From assembly GCF_015679265.1 (NCBI RefSeq), contig NZ_CP064942.1, forward strand, positions 2,956,001-3,020,000: a stretch of 64,000 nucleotides of DNA. Direction: 5' to 3'. Numbering within the stretch: position 1 is the first letter of the stretch; the number at the start of each line of letters is the position of its first letter. The DNA comes from Pontivivens ytuae. GTDB taxonomy: Bacteria; Pseudomonadota; Alphaproteobacteria; Rhodobacterales; Rhodobacteraceae. The notes under the pieces were generated by a model. The model saw only the letters and a list, made by a program, of their open reading frames with translations. It was not told where the DNA came from and ran no database searches. Both the position numbers and the translations under genes were made by a program. Shown here in pieces: positions 10,805 to 18,391 of this stretch.

Positions 10805-12325
10805 ATGTCCGCACCCCGTCCCGTGATCCTGTGCATCCTCGACGGCTGGGGGCTGCGGGCCGAGCGGGAGGCGAATGCCGTCGCTCTCGCGGAGACGCCA
10901 AACTTCGATCGGGTGATGGCGGAGTGCCCGAATGCGAAGCTCGCCGCCCACGGTGCCGATGTGGGCCTGCCGGACGGGCAGATGGGCAATTCGGAGGTCG
11001 GGCACACCAACATCGGGGCGGGTCGCGTGGTCTGGATGGACCTGCCGAAGATCGATAATACGATTGCGGAGGGGGCGTTCGACACCAACCCGGCGCTGGT
11101 CGGGCTGATCGAGAAACTGAAGGAGACCGGCGGTACGGCGCATCTTATGGGCCTCGCCTCGCCCGGCGGGGTGCATGCGCATCAGCGGCACATCGCGCGG
11201 GCGGCAGAGGTTATCGCAGCCGCCGGGGTGCCGGTGGCGATCCACGCCTTCACCGACGGGCGCGACGTGGCGCCGAAATCGGCGCGGGAACAGTTGCATG
11301 AGCTGGAGGAGGCGCTGCCGGGCGGGGCGGCCGTGCGCACCGTGGTCGGCCGCTTCTATGCCATGGACCGCGACAACCGCTGGGACCGGGTGCAGGCGGC
11401 CTATGAGCTGATCGCCTCGGGCACCGGTGAGACCTACGAGAATGCCGACACCGCCATCGCCGCCGCCTACGACCGGGGCGAGACCGACGAGTTCATCGCG
11501 CCGTCGGTCATCGAGGGCTATGGGGGGATGGCCGAGGGCGACGGGCTCCTGTTCCTCAACTTCCGGGCCGACCGGGCGCGGGAGATCCTCGCCGCCTTTC
11601 TCGACCCGGAGTTCGAGGGGTTCGAGCGGACGCCGCCGGAGCTCTCGACGTCTGTCGGGATGGTCGAGTACTCCGACCGGCATAACGAGTGGATGGAGGT
11701 GATGTTCCCGGCGGAGGACATCCCCAACACGCTCGGCGAATGGGTGGCCAAGCACGGCAAGCACCAGTTCCGCATCGCGGAGACCGAGAAGTATCCGCAT
11801 GTGACCTTCTTCCTCAACGGCGGCGTGGAGACGCCGAACGAGGGGGAAGATCGCACGATGCCGAAATCCCCCAACGTGAAGACCTACGACATGCAGCCCG
11901 AGATGAGCGCCGGTGAGGTGACGGATCGGCTGGTCGAGGCCATCGGCTCGGGCACCTACGACCTTATCGTGGTGAACTACGCGAACCCTGACATGGTGGG
12001 GCATACCGGTGACCTGGAGGCGGCGAAGGCCGCGTGCGAGGCGGTGGATGCCGGGCTCGGCCGGGTGTTCGACGCGCTGGAGAGCGCGGGCGGCGCCATG
12101 ATCCTGACGGCGGATCACGGGAACTGCGAGACGATGGTCGATCCGGAGACCGGCGGGCCGCACACTGCGCATACGCTGAACCCGGTGCCCGTGGTGCTGA
12201 TCGGCGGGCCGGAGGGAGCGGTGATGCGCGACGGGCGGCTGGCCGACCTTGCGCCGTCGCTCCTGAAGCTCATGGAGCTCGATCCGCCGGCCGAGATGAG
12301 CGGCAAGCCGTTGTTTTCTGTCTGA
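10805..12325 (+). CDS. gpmI: 2,3-bisphosphoglycerate-independent phosphoglycerate mutase
   Basis: A 506-residue enzyme of the alkaline-phosphatase superfamily that interconverts 3- and 2-phosphoglycerate using two Mn ions. The N-terminus ILCILDGWG carries the first metal Asp; the catalytic Ser lies in DGQMGNSEVGH; later metal residues appear in the FRADRAREI, VNYANPDMVGHTGD and TADHGNCE segments. Length is typical (about 505-515). The start at 10805 is preceded by CAGGAGAAG; a frame opens 111 bases earlier but has no family similarity. The stop overlaps the start of the envC-like gene (TGATG). Confidence 0.95.
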   Translation: MSAPRPVILCILDGWGLRAEREANAVALAETPNFDRVMAECPNAKLAAHGADVGLPDGQMGNSEVGHTNIGAGRVVWMDLPKIDNTIAEGAFDTNPALVGLIEKLKETGGTAHLMGLASPGGVHAHQRHIARAAEVIAAAGVPVAIHAFTDGRDVAPKSAREQLHELEEALPGGAAVRTVVGRFYAMDRDNRWDRVQAAYELIASGTGETYENADTAIAAAYDRGETDEFIAPSVIEGYGGMAEGDGLLFLNFRADRAREILAAFLDPEFEGFERTPPELSTSVGMVEYSDRHNEWMEVMFPAEDIPNTLGEWVAKHGKHQFRIAETEKYPHVTFFLNGGVETPNEGEDRTMPKSPNVKTYDMQPEMSAGEVTDRLVEAIGSGTYDLIVVNYANPDMVGHTGDLEAAKAACEAVDAGLGRVFDALESAGGAMILTADHGNCETMVDPETGGPHTAHTLNPVPVVLIGGPEGAVMRDGRLADLAPSLLKLMELDPPAEMSGKPLFSV

Positions 12326-13431
12326 TGCGCGCGCTTCTCCTCGTTCTGACCCTGCTCGCGGCCCCGGCGTTTGCCCAGGCCCCTGCCGATCGTGCGGCGG
12401 CCGCCGCAGCGCAGATCGCAGGGGCGGCCGAGGCGCTGGAGGATCTGCGGGACGGGGCCGACCGCCTCGCCCAGCTTGGCCGGATCGTGCAGAGCTATGA
12501 GGCGGGGCTTGCGGCACAGCGCGAGGCGGCGCGCGATCTTGCCCTGCGCCGCGACGTGCTCGCGGCCGAGATGGCGCGGGAGGAGGAGCGCCTCTCCGCC
12601 GTGCTCGGCGCGCTCCACCAGGTGGTCCGCACGCCCGGGCCGCTCCTGATGATCCATCCGCAGGGGCCGGAGGGTGCGGCGCGCGCGGCCCAGGCGCTGG
12701 GCGGCGTCGTCCCTCAGCTCCAGGCTGAGGCGGACGGGCTGCGCGCGCTGATGATCGAGCTCGACATCCTCGCGACCGAGCAGGAGCGGGCGGAAAGCGT
12801 GCTGCGCGACGGGTTGGAGGGGGTGCGCCGCGCCCGCATCGCGCTGTCCGCGACGCTGGAGGGGCGCGGTGCGCCCGATGCGCCGGGGGATGCCGATCTG
12901 CTCACCCGGCTGCGCGATGATGCCGGTACGCTCGAAAGCTTCGCCCGGCTGCTCGCGCGGCAGGCCCGTCCCACCGGGGACGCCGCGGATTTCGACGATG
13001 CGCGCGGCCGATTGACGCTGCCGCTGCCCGGCGAGATCGTGGCCCCCTTCGGCACCCGCGCACCCGATGGTGCCATCCAGCAGGGCGTTGTCGTGGCCGC
13101 CGAGGGTGTCACGCAGGTCGTCGCCCCCTGGACAGCTACGCTGCGGTTCACCGGGCCGTTTCTCGATTACGGGCGCATCGCGGTGCTGGAGCCGGCACCG
13201 GGTTGGCTGCTGATCCTCGGAGGGCTCGACGAGGTGCAGCGCAGCCCCGGCGAAGTGGTGCTTCAGGGTGAGCCTGTCGGACGGATCACGCAAACGCGCG
13301 CCCGCGTCGCGGGCTTTGCACTTGAACCCGACCCCGAATCCAGCCCAAATCCTAAGAGATTGCTATATGTCGAGCTGCGGCGGGGGGGTGTACCGGTAGA
13401 TCCCGCGAGCTGGTTCGAAGTGGGACCATAG
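12325..13431 (+). CDS. EnvC-like murein hydrolase activator, degenerate LytM domain
   Basis: A 368-residue secreted protein with a signal peptide (LLLVLTLLAAPAFAQA), a long Ala/Glu/Arg-rich coiled coil (about residues 20-215) and a C-terminal M23/LytM domain (about 235-365). The domain keeps the fold motif APFGTR but the zinc ligands are gone: the position of the usual H in HxGxD reads QQGVVVAA, and the HLH segment reads VELR. This matches EnvC-type activators, which bind and switch on periplasmic amidases and do not cut peptidoglycan themselves. It overlaps gpmI by one base and precedes ctpA, a common alphaproteobacterial order. Confidence 0.8.
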   Translation: MRALLLVLTLLAAPAFAQAPADRAAAAAAQIAGAAEALEDLRDGADRLAQLGRIVQSYEAGLAAQREAARDLALRRDVLAAEMAREEERLSAVLGALHQVVRTPGPLLMIHPQGPEGAARAAQALGGVVPQLQAEADGLRALMIELDILATEQERAESVLRDGLEGVRRARIALSATLEGRGAPDAPGDADLLTRLRDDAGTLESFARLLARQARPTGDAADFDDARGRLTLPLPGEIVAPFGTRAPDGAIQQGVVVAAEGVTQVVAPWTATLRFTGPFLDYGRIAVLEPAPGWLLILGGLDEVQRSPGEVVLQGEPVGRITQTRARVAGFALEPDPESSPNPKRLLYVELRRGGVPVDPASWFEVGP

Positions 13432-13454
13432 AACAGGTGACGAGGTAAATCCCG

Positions 13455-14774
13455 ATGAACAAGATGTTTCTGGCCGCCTTTGCGGGCACGCTGTCGGGGG
13501 TTCTCGTCACGACGCAACTCGCCGCTCCGGTTCTGGCGCAGGACGGCCCGTCCTCCCGCTCAACCTACGAGTATCTGGATCTGTTCGGGAATATCTTCGA
13601 GCGGGTGCGCGCGGATTACGTGGAGCAGGTCGACGACCGTGAGCTGATCGAGAGCGCGATCAACGGCATGCTGACCTCGCTCGACCCGCATTCGAGCTAC
13701 CTGCCGCCCGATGCCTTCTCCGACATGCGCGAGCAGACGCGCGGCGAGTTCGGCGGCCTCGGCATCGAGGTGACGCAGGAGGACGGCTTCGTAAAGGTCG
13801 TCTCCCCGATCGACGACACGCCCGCGGCGGAAGCCGGGATCATGGCGAACGACTTCGTCACCCACGTGGATGGCGAGAGCGTGCTGGGTCTGACGCTGAA
13901 CGAGGCGGTTGAGCTGATGCGCGGGCCCGTGGGCTCCGAGATCGTGATTACCATAGTGCGCGAGGGCGAGGATCCGTTCGAGGTGACGCTCGTGCGCGAC
14001 ACCATCCAGATCCGCGCCGTCCGTGGCCGGGTGGAGGGCGACGCGGTGGTGCTGCGTCTGACGACCTTCAACCAGCAGACCTTCCCTAACCTGCGCACCG
14101 AGATGGAGGAGCAGATCGCCGAGCTCGGCGGGATGGAGAACGTCACCGGCGTCGTGCTCGACCTGCGCAACAACCCCGGCGGCCTGCTCGACCAGGCGGT
14201 CCGGGTCTCCGACGCGTTCCTCGAGCAGGGCGAGATCGTCTCGACCCGCGGCCGCACCCCGGCGGAGAGCGACCGCTACAACGCCGAGCCCGGCGACATT
14301 GCCGAGGGCAAGCCGATCGTGGTGCTGATCAACGGCGGCTCCGCATCGGCCTCCGAGATCGTGGCGGGTGCCCTTCAGGATCATCGCCGCGCGATCATCG
14401 TGGGGGAAAAGAGCTTCGGGAAAGGCTCGGTCCAGACCATCGTTCCGCTGCAGGGCAATGGCGCGATGCGGCTGACCACGGCGCGCTACTACACGCCGTC
14501 CGGCCGCTCGATCCAGGCGCTCGGCATCGAGCCAGACGTCATTGTCGCCCAGCGCGCCGCCGGTGAGGAGCTGGACGACGGTGTGATCCCGCAGCGATCC
14601 GAAGCGGATCTGCGCGGCTCGATCAGCAATGACAGCCTGACCGAGGATGAACTGCGCCAGCTCGAGGAAGAGCGTGAACGGCTGGAGGCCGATGCGCTGC
14701 TGCGCAACGACGACTTCCAGCTTGCCTATGCGCTCGACGTGCTGCGCGGCCTCGCGGTCTACGCCAACCGGTGA
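13455..14774 (+). CDS. ctpA: Carboxy-terminal processing protease, S41 family
   Basis: A 439-residue periplasmic protease with a signal peptide (ending near APVLAQD, residue 30), an N-terminal helical part, a PDZ domain (about 97-175) containing the GLGIEV carboxylate-binding loop, and an S41 domain. The catalytic Ser is probably S298 in NGGSASASE and the general base K323 in SFGKGSVQ. The C-terminus ends in a Glu-rich helix. The family trims periplasmic and cell-wall hydrolases, so its place directly after an EnvC-like activator is functionally sensible. It shares four bases (GTGA) with rppH. Confidence 0.92.
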   Translation: MNKMFLAAFAGTLSGVLVTTQLAAPVLAQDGPSSRSTYEYLDLFGNIFERVRADYVEQVDDRELIESAINGMLTSLDPHSSYLPPDAFSDMREQTRGEFGGLGIEVTQEDGFVKVVSPIDDTPAAEAGIMANDFVTHVDGESVLGLTLNEAVELMRGPVGSEIVITIVREGEDPFEVTLVRDTIQIRAVRGRVEGDAVVLRLTTFNQQTFPNLRTEMEEQIAELGGMENVTGVVLDLRNNPGGLLDQAVRVSDAFLEQGEIVSTRGRTPAESDRYNAEPGDIAEGKPIVVLINGGSASASEIVAGALQDHRRAIIVGEKSFGKGSVQTIVPLQGNGAMRLTTARYYTPSGRSIQALGIEPDVIVAQRAAGEELDDGVIPQRSEADLRGSISNDSLTEDELRQLEEERERLEADALLRNDDFQLAYALDVLRGLAVYANR

Positions 14775-15265
14775 GCCTGACCGACGCGGAGATTGCCGCG
14801 CTCCCCTACCGCCCGTGCGTCGGCGTCATGCTGACGGACGGGCGCGGGCGCGTCTTCGCGGGCACCCGTGCGGACATGGCTGAACCTGCCTGGCAGGCGC
14901 CGCAGGGTGGGATCGATCCGGGTGAGGACGCGGCGCAGGCGGCCCTTCGTGAGCTCTGGGAAGAGACGGGCGTTCCCGCGGAGGCTGTTACGGAAATCGC
15001 CCGCACCGCCGACTGGGTCCACTACGACCTGCCGCGCGACAAGATCGGCGTGGTCTGGAAGGGGAAGTGGCGCGGGCAAAAGCAGCTCTGGTTCCTGCTG
15101 CGCCTCAATGCCGGGGACGACGCCATCGACATCGCGACGGAGCATCCTGAGTTCTCCGACTGGCGCTGGATGACCCCGGGCGAGCTGGAAGCCGCCATCG
15201 TGCCTTTCAAGCGCCCGGTCTATGCGCAGGTGTTGCGCGAGTTCGCGCCGCATCTCGCGGGCTAG
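14771..15265 (+). CDS. rppH: RNA pyrophosphohydrolase RppH (Nudix)
   Basis: A 164-residue Nudix hydrolase that removes pyrophosphate from the 5' end of mRNA and so starts 5'-end-dependent decay. The N-terminal YRPCVGVML and the Nudix box from GGIDPGED to RELWEETG (residues 38-60) are complete, including the REUxEE glutamates. The KIGVVWKGKWRGQKQ and WFLL segments are typical of RppH/IalA. Length is standard. It starts with GTG, overlapping the ctpA stop. Its 3' end overlaps the convergent lipoprotein gene by four bases. Confidence 0.92.
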   Translation: MSLTDAEIAALPYRPCVGVMLTDGRGRVFAGTRADMAEPAWQAPQGGIDPGEDAAQAALRELWEETGVPAEAVTEIARTADWVHYDLPRDKIGVVWKGKWRGQKQLWFLLRLNAGDDAIDIATEHPEFSDWRWMTPGELEAAIVPFKRPVYAQVLREFAPHLAG

Positions 15266-15744
15266 CGGGCGAGGCAGGGCGTCCCGGCCCAGAGGGCGCT
15301 GACTTCGCCGCCGTCGATCAGTCCCGAAAAGCCCTCGGCACTGAACTCGCGGCCCAATGAGGTGGGCTGCACTTCGGTTGCGTAGGCCTCGCGCAGGGTC
15401 GTCTCGCGCACGCCGACGCCGATGCCTTCGGGCGATCTGGGGCTGGTGGAGGCGGCCGTGAACCAGCCATCGAAGGCGCCGTCTCGGAACAGCAGCTCCA
15501 GCCCGGCCCAGCGAGAGAGCTCTGCGGGGCCGCCGCCGCACTCCGGATTGCTCGACCGGACGGGCCGGGTGCCCAGTGTCTCGCTCACCCGCTGTTCCAC
15601 CTGCTCGCGCGGCGTGCCGAAGGGGATCTGTTCCAGCCGTCCGGGGGCGGAGACGACGAGGCCGTCAGGCGCGAGCACCACGCGGCCCGGCTCGGCCATG
15701 GGGGCGCAAGCGGCCAGCGCCGCCGCAAGGATCAGCCAGCGCAT
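15262..15744 (-). CDS. Putative lipoprotein, function unknown
   Basis: A 160-residue protein with a short signal and lipobox LAAC (C12), so it is probably anchored in the envelope. Two further cysteines (SNPECGGG and GTPCLAR) could form a disulfide. The body has alternating strands without a recognised domain. It lies 5 bases downstream of the DUF1285 gene on the same strand and is probably co-transcribed with it. I do not recognise a family. Confidence 0.6.
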   Translation of the reverse strand: MRWLILAAALAACAPMAEPGRVVLAPDGLVVSAPGRLEQIPFGTPREQVEQRVSETLGTRPVRSSNPECGGGPAELSRWAGLELLFRDGAFDGWFTAASTSPRSPEGIGVGVRETTLREAYATEVQPTSLGREFSAEGFSGLIDGGEVSALWAGTPCLAR

Positions 15745-15749
15745 GGGCT

Positions 15750-16346
15750 CTAACTCACCCCGACCAGTTCGCGCACCGGGATGAAGGGGAAGAACACGCC
15801 GTCCGACCAGACGCCGAACCAGTCCTCGCCCTCCACGCCATGCGCCTCGCCGATATCGACCAGCCGGTAGAAGCTCTTGCGGTCGATCAGCGCATCGAGG
15901 CCGCGGCGGATGTGGATGTAGGGGGAGGGCTCACCGGTCTTCGCATCCCGCGTCACCCGGATCTGATGGGCCTGCCCGGCGACCACGCTGTCGCCCACAT
16001 GGGTCGTGAACGTGATCTTCGCGGCCGCGCCTTCGCCCTCCACCGTAAAATCGGTCGCGACGAAGGGCGCGTCGTCCACCACGATCCCGACCTTCTCGAC
16101 CGGGGTGACGAGGAAGAACTTGTCCCCCTCCTTTTTCAGGATCGAGGAGAAGAGCTTAACCAATGGTTTACGACCGATCGGCGATCCTTGGTAGAACCAG
16201 GTCCCGTCACGCGCGATGCGCATGTCGAGATCGCCGCAGAAGGGCGGGTTCCATGTTTCGACGGGCGGCAGGCCTTTCGGGGCGGCCCGGCGCACCGCGC
16301 TTGCCAGCCCATCTGCCGAAGGCTTTGCATTTTGTGACTTCACCAA
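15750..16346 (-). CDS. DUF1285 family protein
   Basis: A 198-residue soluble protein. The core fits DUF1285: PPFCGDLDMRIARDGTWFYQGSPI near residue 34, then GRKPLVKLFSSILKKEGDKFFLVTPVEK and the IHIRRGLDALIDRKSFYRLVD segment near 155. Members are found throughout Alphaproteobacteria; the structure known for the family is PH-like and no biochemical role is established. It is divergent from moxR across 76 bases, which probably hold both promoters. Confidence 0.85.
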   Translation of the reverse strand: MVKSQNAKPSADGLASAVRRAAPKGLPPVETWNPPFCGDLDMRIARDGTWFYQGSPIGRKPLVKLFSSILKKEGDKFFLVTPVEKVGIVVDDAPFVATDFTVEGEGAAAKITFTTHVGDSVVAGQAHQIRVTRDAKTGEPSPYIHIRRGLDALIDRKSFYRLVDIGEAHGVEGEDWFGVWSDGVFFPFIPVRELVGVS

Positions 16347-16422
16347 GCTGTGCCTTTCTGTCCGGCGACATTACCTCATTCATATAATAGGCTGGCGGCC
16401 GACAACGACAGGGAACGATGCC

Positions 16423-17424
16423 ATGAGTGACAATCTGCTGCGGGAGATCGAGGAGGCGGGCCACGCCATGGGCGAGGTGCGCCGCATGGTCGCGCGCCGC
16501 GTCATCGGTCAGGAACAGGTGGTGGACCTGGCGCTCGCGGCGATTCTTTCGGGTGGTCACGGCCTTCTGGTAGGGGCTCCGGGTCTTGCGAAGACCCTGC
16601 TCGTCGAAACGCTGGGCACCGTGCTGGGCCTCTCGGCCAACCGCGTACAGTTCACACCGGACCTGATGCCGTCCGACATTCTCGGGGCCGAAGTGCTCGA
16701 ATCGACGCCAGACGGGGGACGGGCCTTCCGCTTCATCGAGGGGCCGATCTTCACGCAGCTCCTGATGGCGGACGAGATCAACCGGGCCGGTCCCCGAACG
16801 CAATCCGCACTCCTGCAGGCGATGCAGGAGGGTCACGTGAGTGTTGCGGGCGAGCGGCGCGACCTCGCCCAGCCCTTCCATGTGCTTGCGACCCAGAACC
16901 CGATCGAGCAGGAGGGGACCTATCCGTTGCCCGAGGCGCAGCTGGACCGCTTTCTCTTCCAGATCGACGTGGATTATCCGGAGCGCGACGTGGAGCGGGC
17001 CGTGCTGCTCGCCACCACCGGGACGGAGATGGAGGAGATCTCCACCGTGCTCGATGCGCCGAAGCTGATTGCGATGCAGCAGACCCTGCGTGCGATGCCG
17101 GTGGGCGAGCAGGTGGTGGAGGCGATTCTCGACCTCGTGCGCGCCGCGCGCCCCGGCACCGACGAGGCGGGCGCGGAGCTGAGCGAGGCCGTCGCCTGGG
17201 GCCCAGGGCCGCGCGCCGCGCAGGCCCTGATGCTGGGCGTGCGTGCCCGCGCGCTGCTCGACGAGCGGCTGGCGCCGGATCTCGACGACGTGGCGGCCCT
17301 CGCGCGCCCCGCGCTCACCCACCGCATGGCACTGGGCTTCGCCGCCCGGGCCGAGGGCGTGTCGCTCGGCGCGCTCATCGACGGGCTGGTGGAACAGCGG
17401 CTCGGCACGCAGGCGGCTGCATGA
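16423..17424 (+). CDS. MoxR-family AAA+ ATPase
   Basis: A 333-residue AAA+ protein. Walker A is GAPGLAKT near residue 49, Walker B LMADEINRAGPRTQ near 115, followed by sensor 1 (VLATQNPIEQEGTYPLPEAQLDRF) and the MoxR lid domain. MoxR ATPases act as chaperones that assemble or activate enzyme complexes, nearly always beside DUF58 and von Willebrand/BatA-type proteins, exactly as here. The chosen ATG follows GGGAACGATGCC. The stop overlaps an ATG (ATGA) that opens the bridging frame into the DUF58 gene. Confidence 0.92.
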   Translation: MSDNLLREIEEAGHAMGEVRRMVARRVIGQEQVVDLALAAILSGGHGLLVGAPGLAKTLLVETLGTVLGLSANRVQFTPDLMPSDILGAEVLESTPDGGRAFRFIEGPIFTQLLMADEINRAGPRTQSALLQAMQEGHVSVAGERRDLAQPFHVLATQNPIEQEGTYPLPEAQLDRFLFQIDVDYPERDVERAVLLATTGTEMEEISTVLDAPKLIAMQQTLRAMPVGEQVVEAILDLVRAARPGTDEAGAELSEAVAWGPGPRAAQALMLGVRARALLDERLAPDLDDVAALARPALTHRMALGFAARAEGVSLGALIDGLVEQRLGTQAAA

Positions 17425-17498
17425 GGCGCGCCGTCTTCTTCTCTGTCCCAATATCCTCTCTGGAGGCCGCCGCGTCAGCGGCGCGAACGCGTCCTTGA
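17421..17498 (+). other. moxR-DUF58 spacer: repeat A copy 5 and 25-codon bridging frame
   Basis: ATG at 17421 overlaps the moxR stop (ATGA). The frame of 25 codons crosses a repeat A copy (17434-17468, TCTTCTTCTCTGTCCCAATA then CTGGAGGC) and ends at TGA 17496-17498, overlapping the TTG start of DUF58 (TTGA). Both ends share TGAG. Removing the insert and one TGAG would give moxR stop and an ATG AGC GCC start for DUF58, a direct ATGA overlap. This suggests the insert changed the DUF58 start from ATG to TTG. Confidence 0.4.
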
Positions 17499-18364
17499 GC
17501 GCCGCCGCCCGGACCCTGCGCGCCCGCGCCGATGCCACCTCCGCCCCGCTGCCCGCCCTGCGGGTCCGGGCCGAGCGGCTGGCGGCGACCATCGTTCTGG
17601 GCGAGCACGGACGGCGCCGCGCCGGCATGGGCGAGGAGTTCTGGCAGTACCGCCAGGCGGTTCCGGGCGATGCGGCAAGCTCCATCGACTGGCGCCGCTC
17701 TGCGCGGTCGGACGCGACCTTCATCCGGCAGACCGAGTGGTCGGCGGCACAGACCGTGACGCTCTGGTCGGACGCCGCCCGCTCCATGGCCTATCCGGAG
17801 ACCGGGGAAACGAAGGCGGAGCGTGCGGCCCTCCTGGCCTTGGCGCTCGCGATCCTGCTCAACCAGGGCGGTGAGCGGGTGGGGCATGCTGCCCCCGATC
17901 TGCGGCCGGCGACGGGTCGGATCCAGCTCGACCGGCTCACGGCGCTGCTGGGGCGCGAGGGTGGCGGCTGCGACTACGGCCTGCCCCCGGCGGCCACGCA
18001 GGGCACGTCGACCCATGTCCTCTTCTCCGATTTCCTGGCCCCGGGCGAGGAGCTCTTCGAGCGGCTCACCCATATCGGGCGGCAGGGCGAGCGGGGCGTT
18101 CTGGTGCAGATCCTCGACGAAAGCGAGGAAGCCTTCCCCTTCGACGGCCGCACCGAGTTCCGCTCCATGGGCGGTGCCGTCCGGTTCGAGACCGAGCGCG
18201 CGCGGGCGTTGCGCAGCGACTACCGTGCCAAGCTCGAGGAGCGGCGACGGCGCCTGGCAACTCTTGCTCGCCGCGCCGGATGGCTGTTCCATGTTCATCA
18301 TGTGCAGACGCCGCCGCGCGCGGCGCTGATCTGGCTTCACGGCGCGCTGGGGGACGTGCGGTGA
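17495..18364 (+). CDS. DUF58 domain protein
   Basis: A 289-residue protein of the MoxR-associated DUF58 family. The signature GEEFWQYRQAVPGDAASSIDWRRSARSD lies at about residues 44-72, followed by a von Willebrand-like fold with LWSDAARSM as a degenerate metal site. It is thought to be a client or adaptor of MoxR. No ATG is available in frame; TTG at 17495 is the best start because it starts SAAARTLRARAD before the conserved domain and overlaps the bridging frame from moxR. No clear Shine-Dalgarno is seen, so coupled translation is likely. Confidence 0.8.
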   Translation: MSAAARTLRARADATSAPLPALRVRAERLAATIVLGEHGRRRAGMGEEFWQYRQAVPGDAASSIDWRRSARSDATFIRQTEWSAAQTVTLWSDAARSMAYPETGETKAERAALLALALAILLNQGGERVGHAAPDLRPATGRIQLDRLTALLGREGGGCDYGLPPAATQGTSTHVLFSDFLAPGEELFERLTHIGRQGERGVLVQILDESEEAFPFDGRTEFRSMGGAVRFETERARALRSDYRAKLEERRRRLATLARRAGWLFHVHHVQTPPRAALIWLHGALGDVR

Positions 18365-18391
18365 GGCGGTTGAGTACAAGGACCTGATTTC

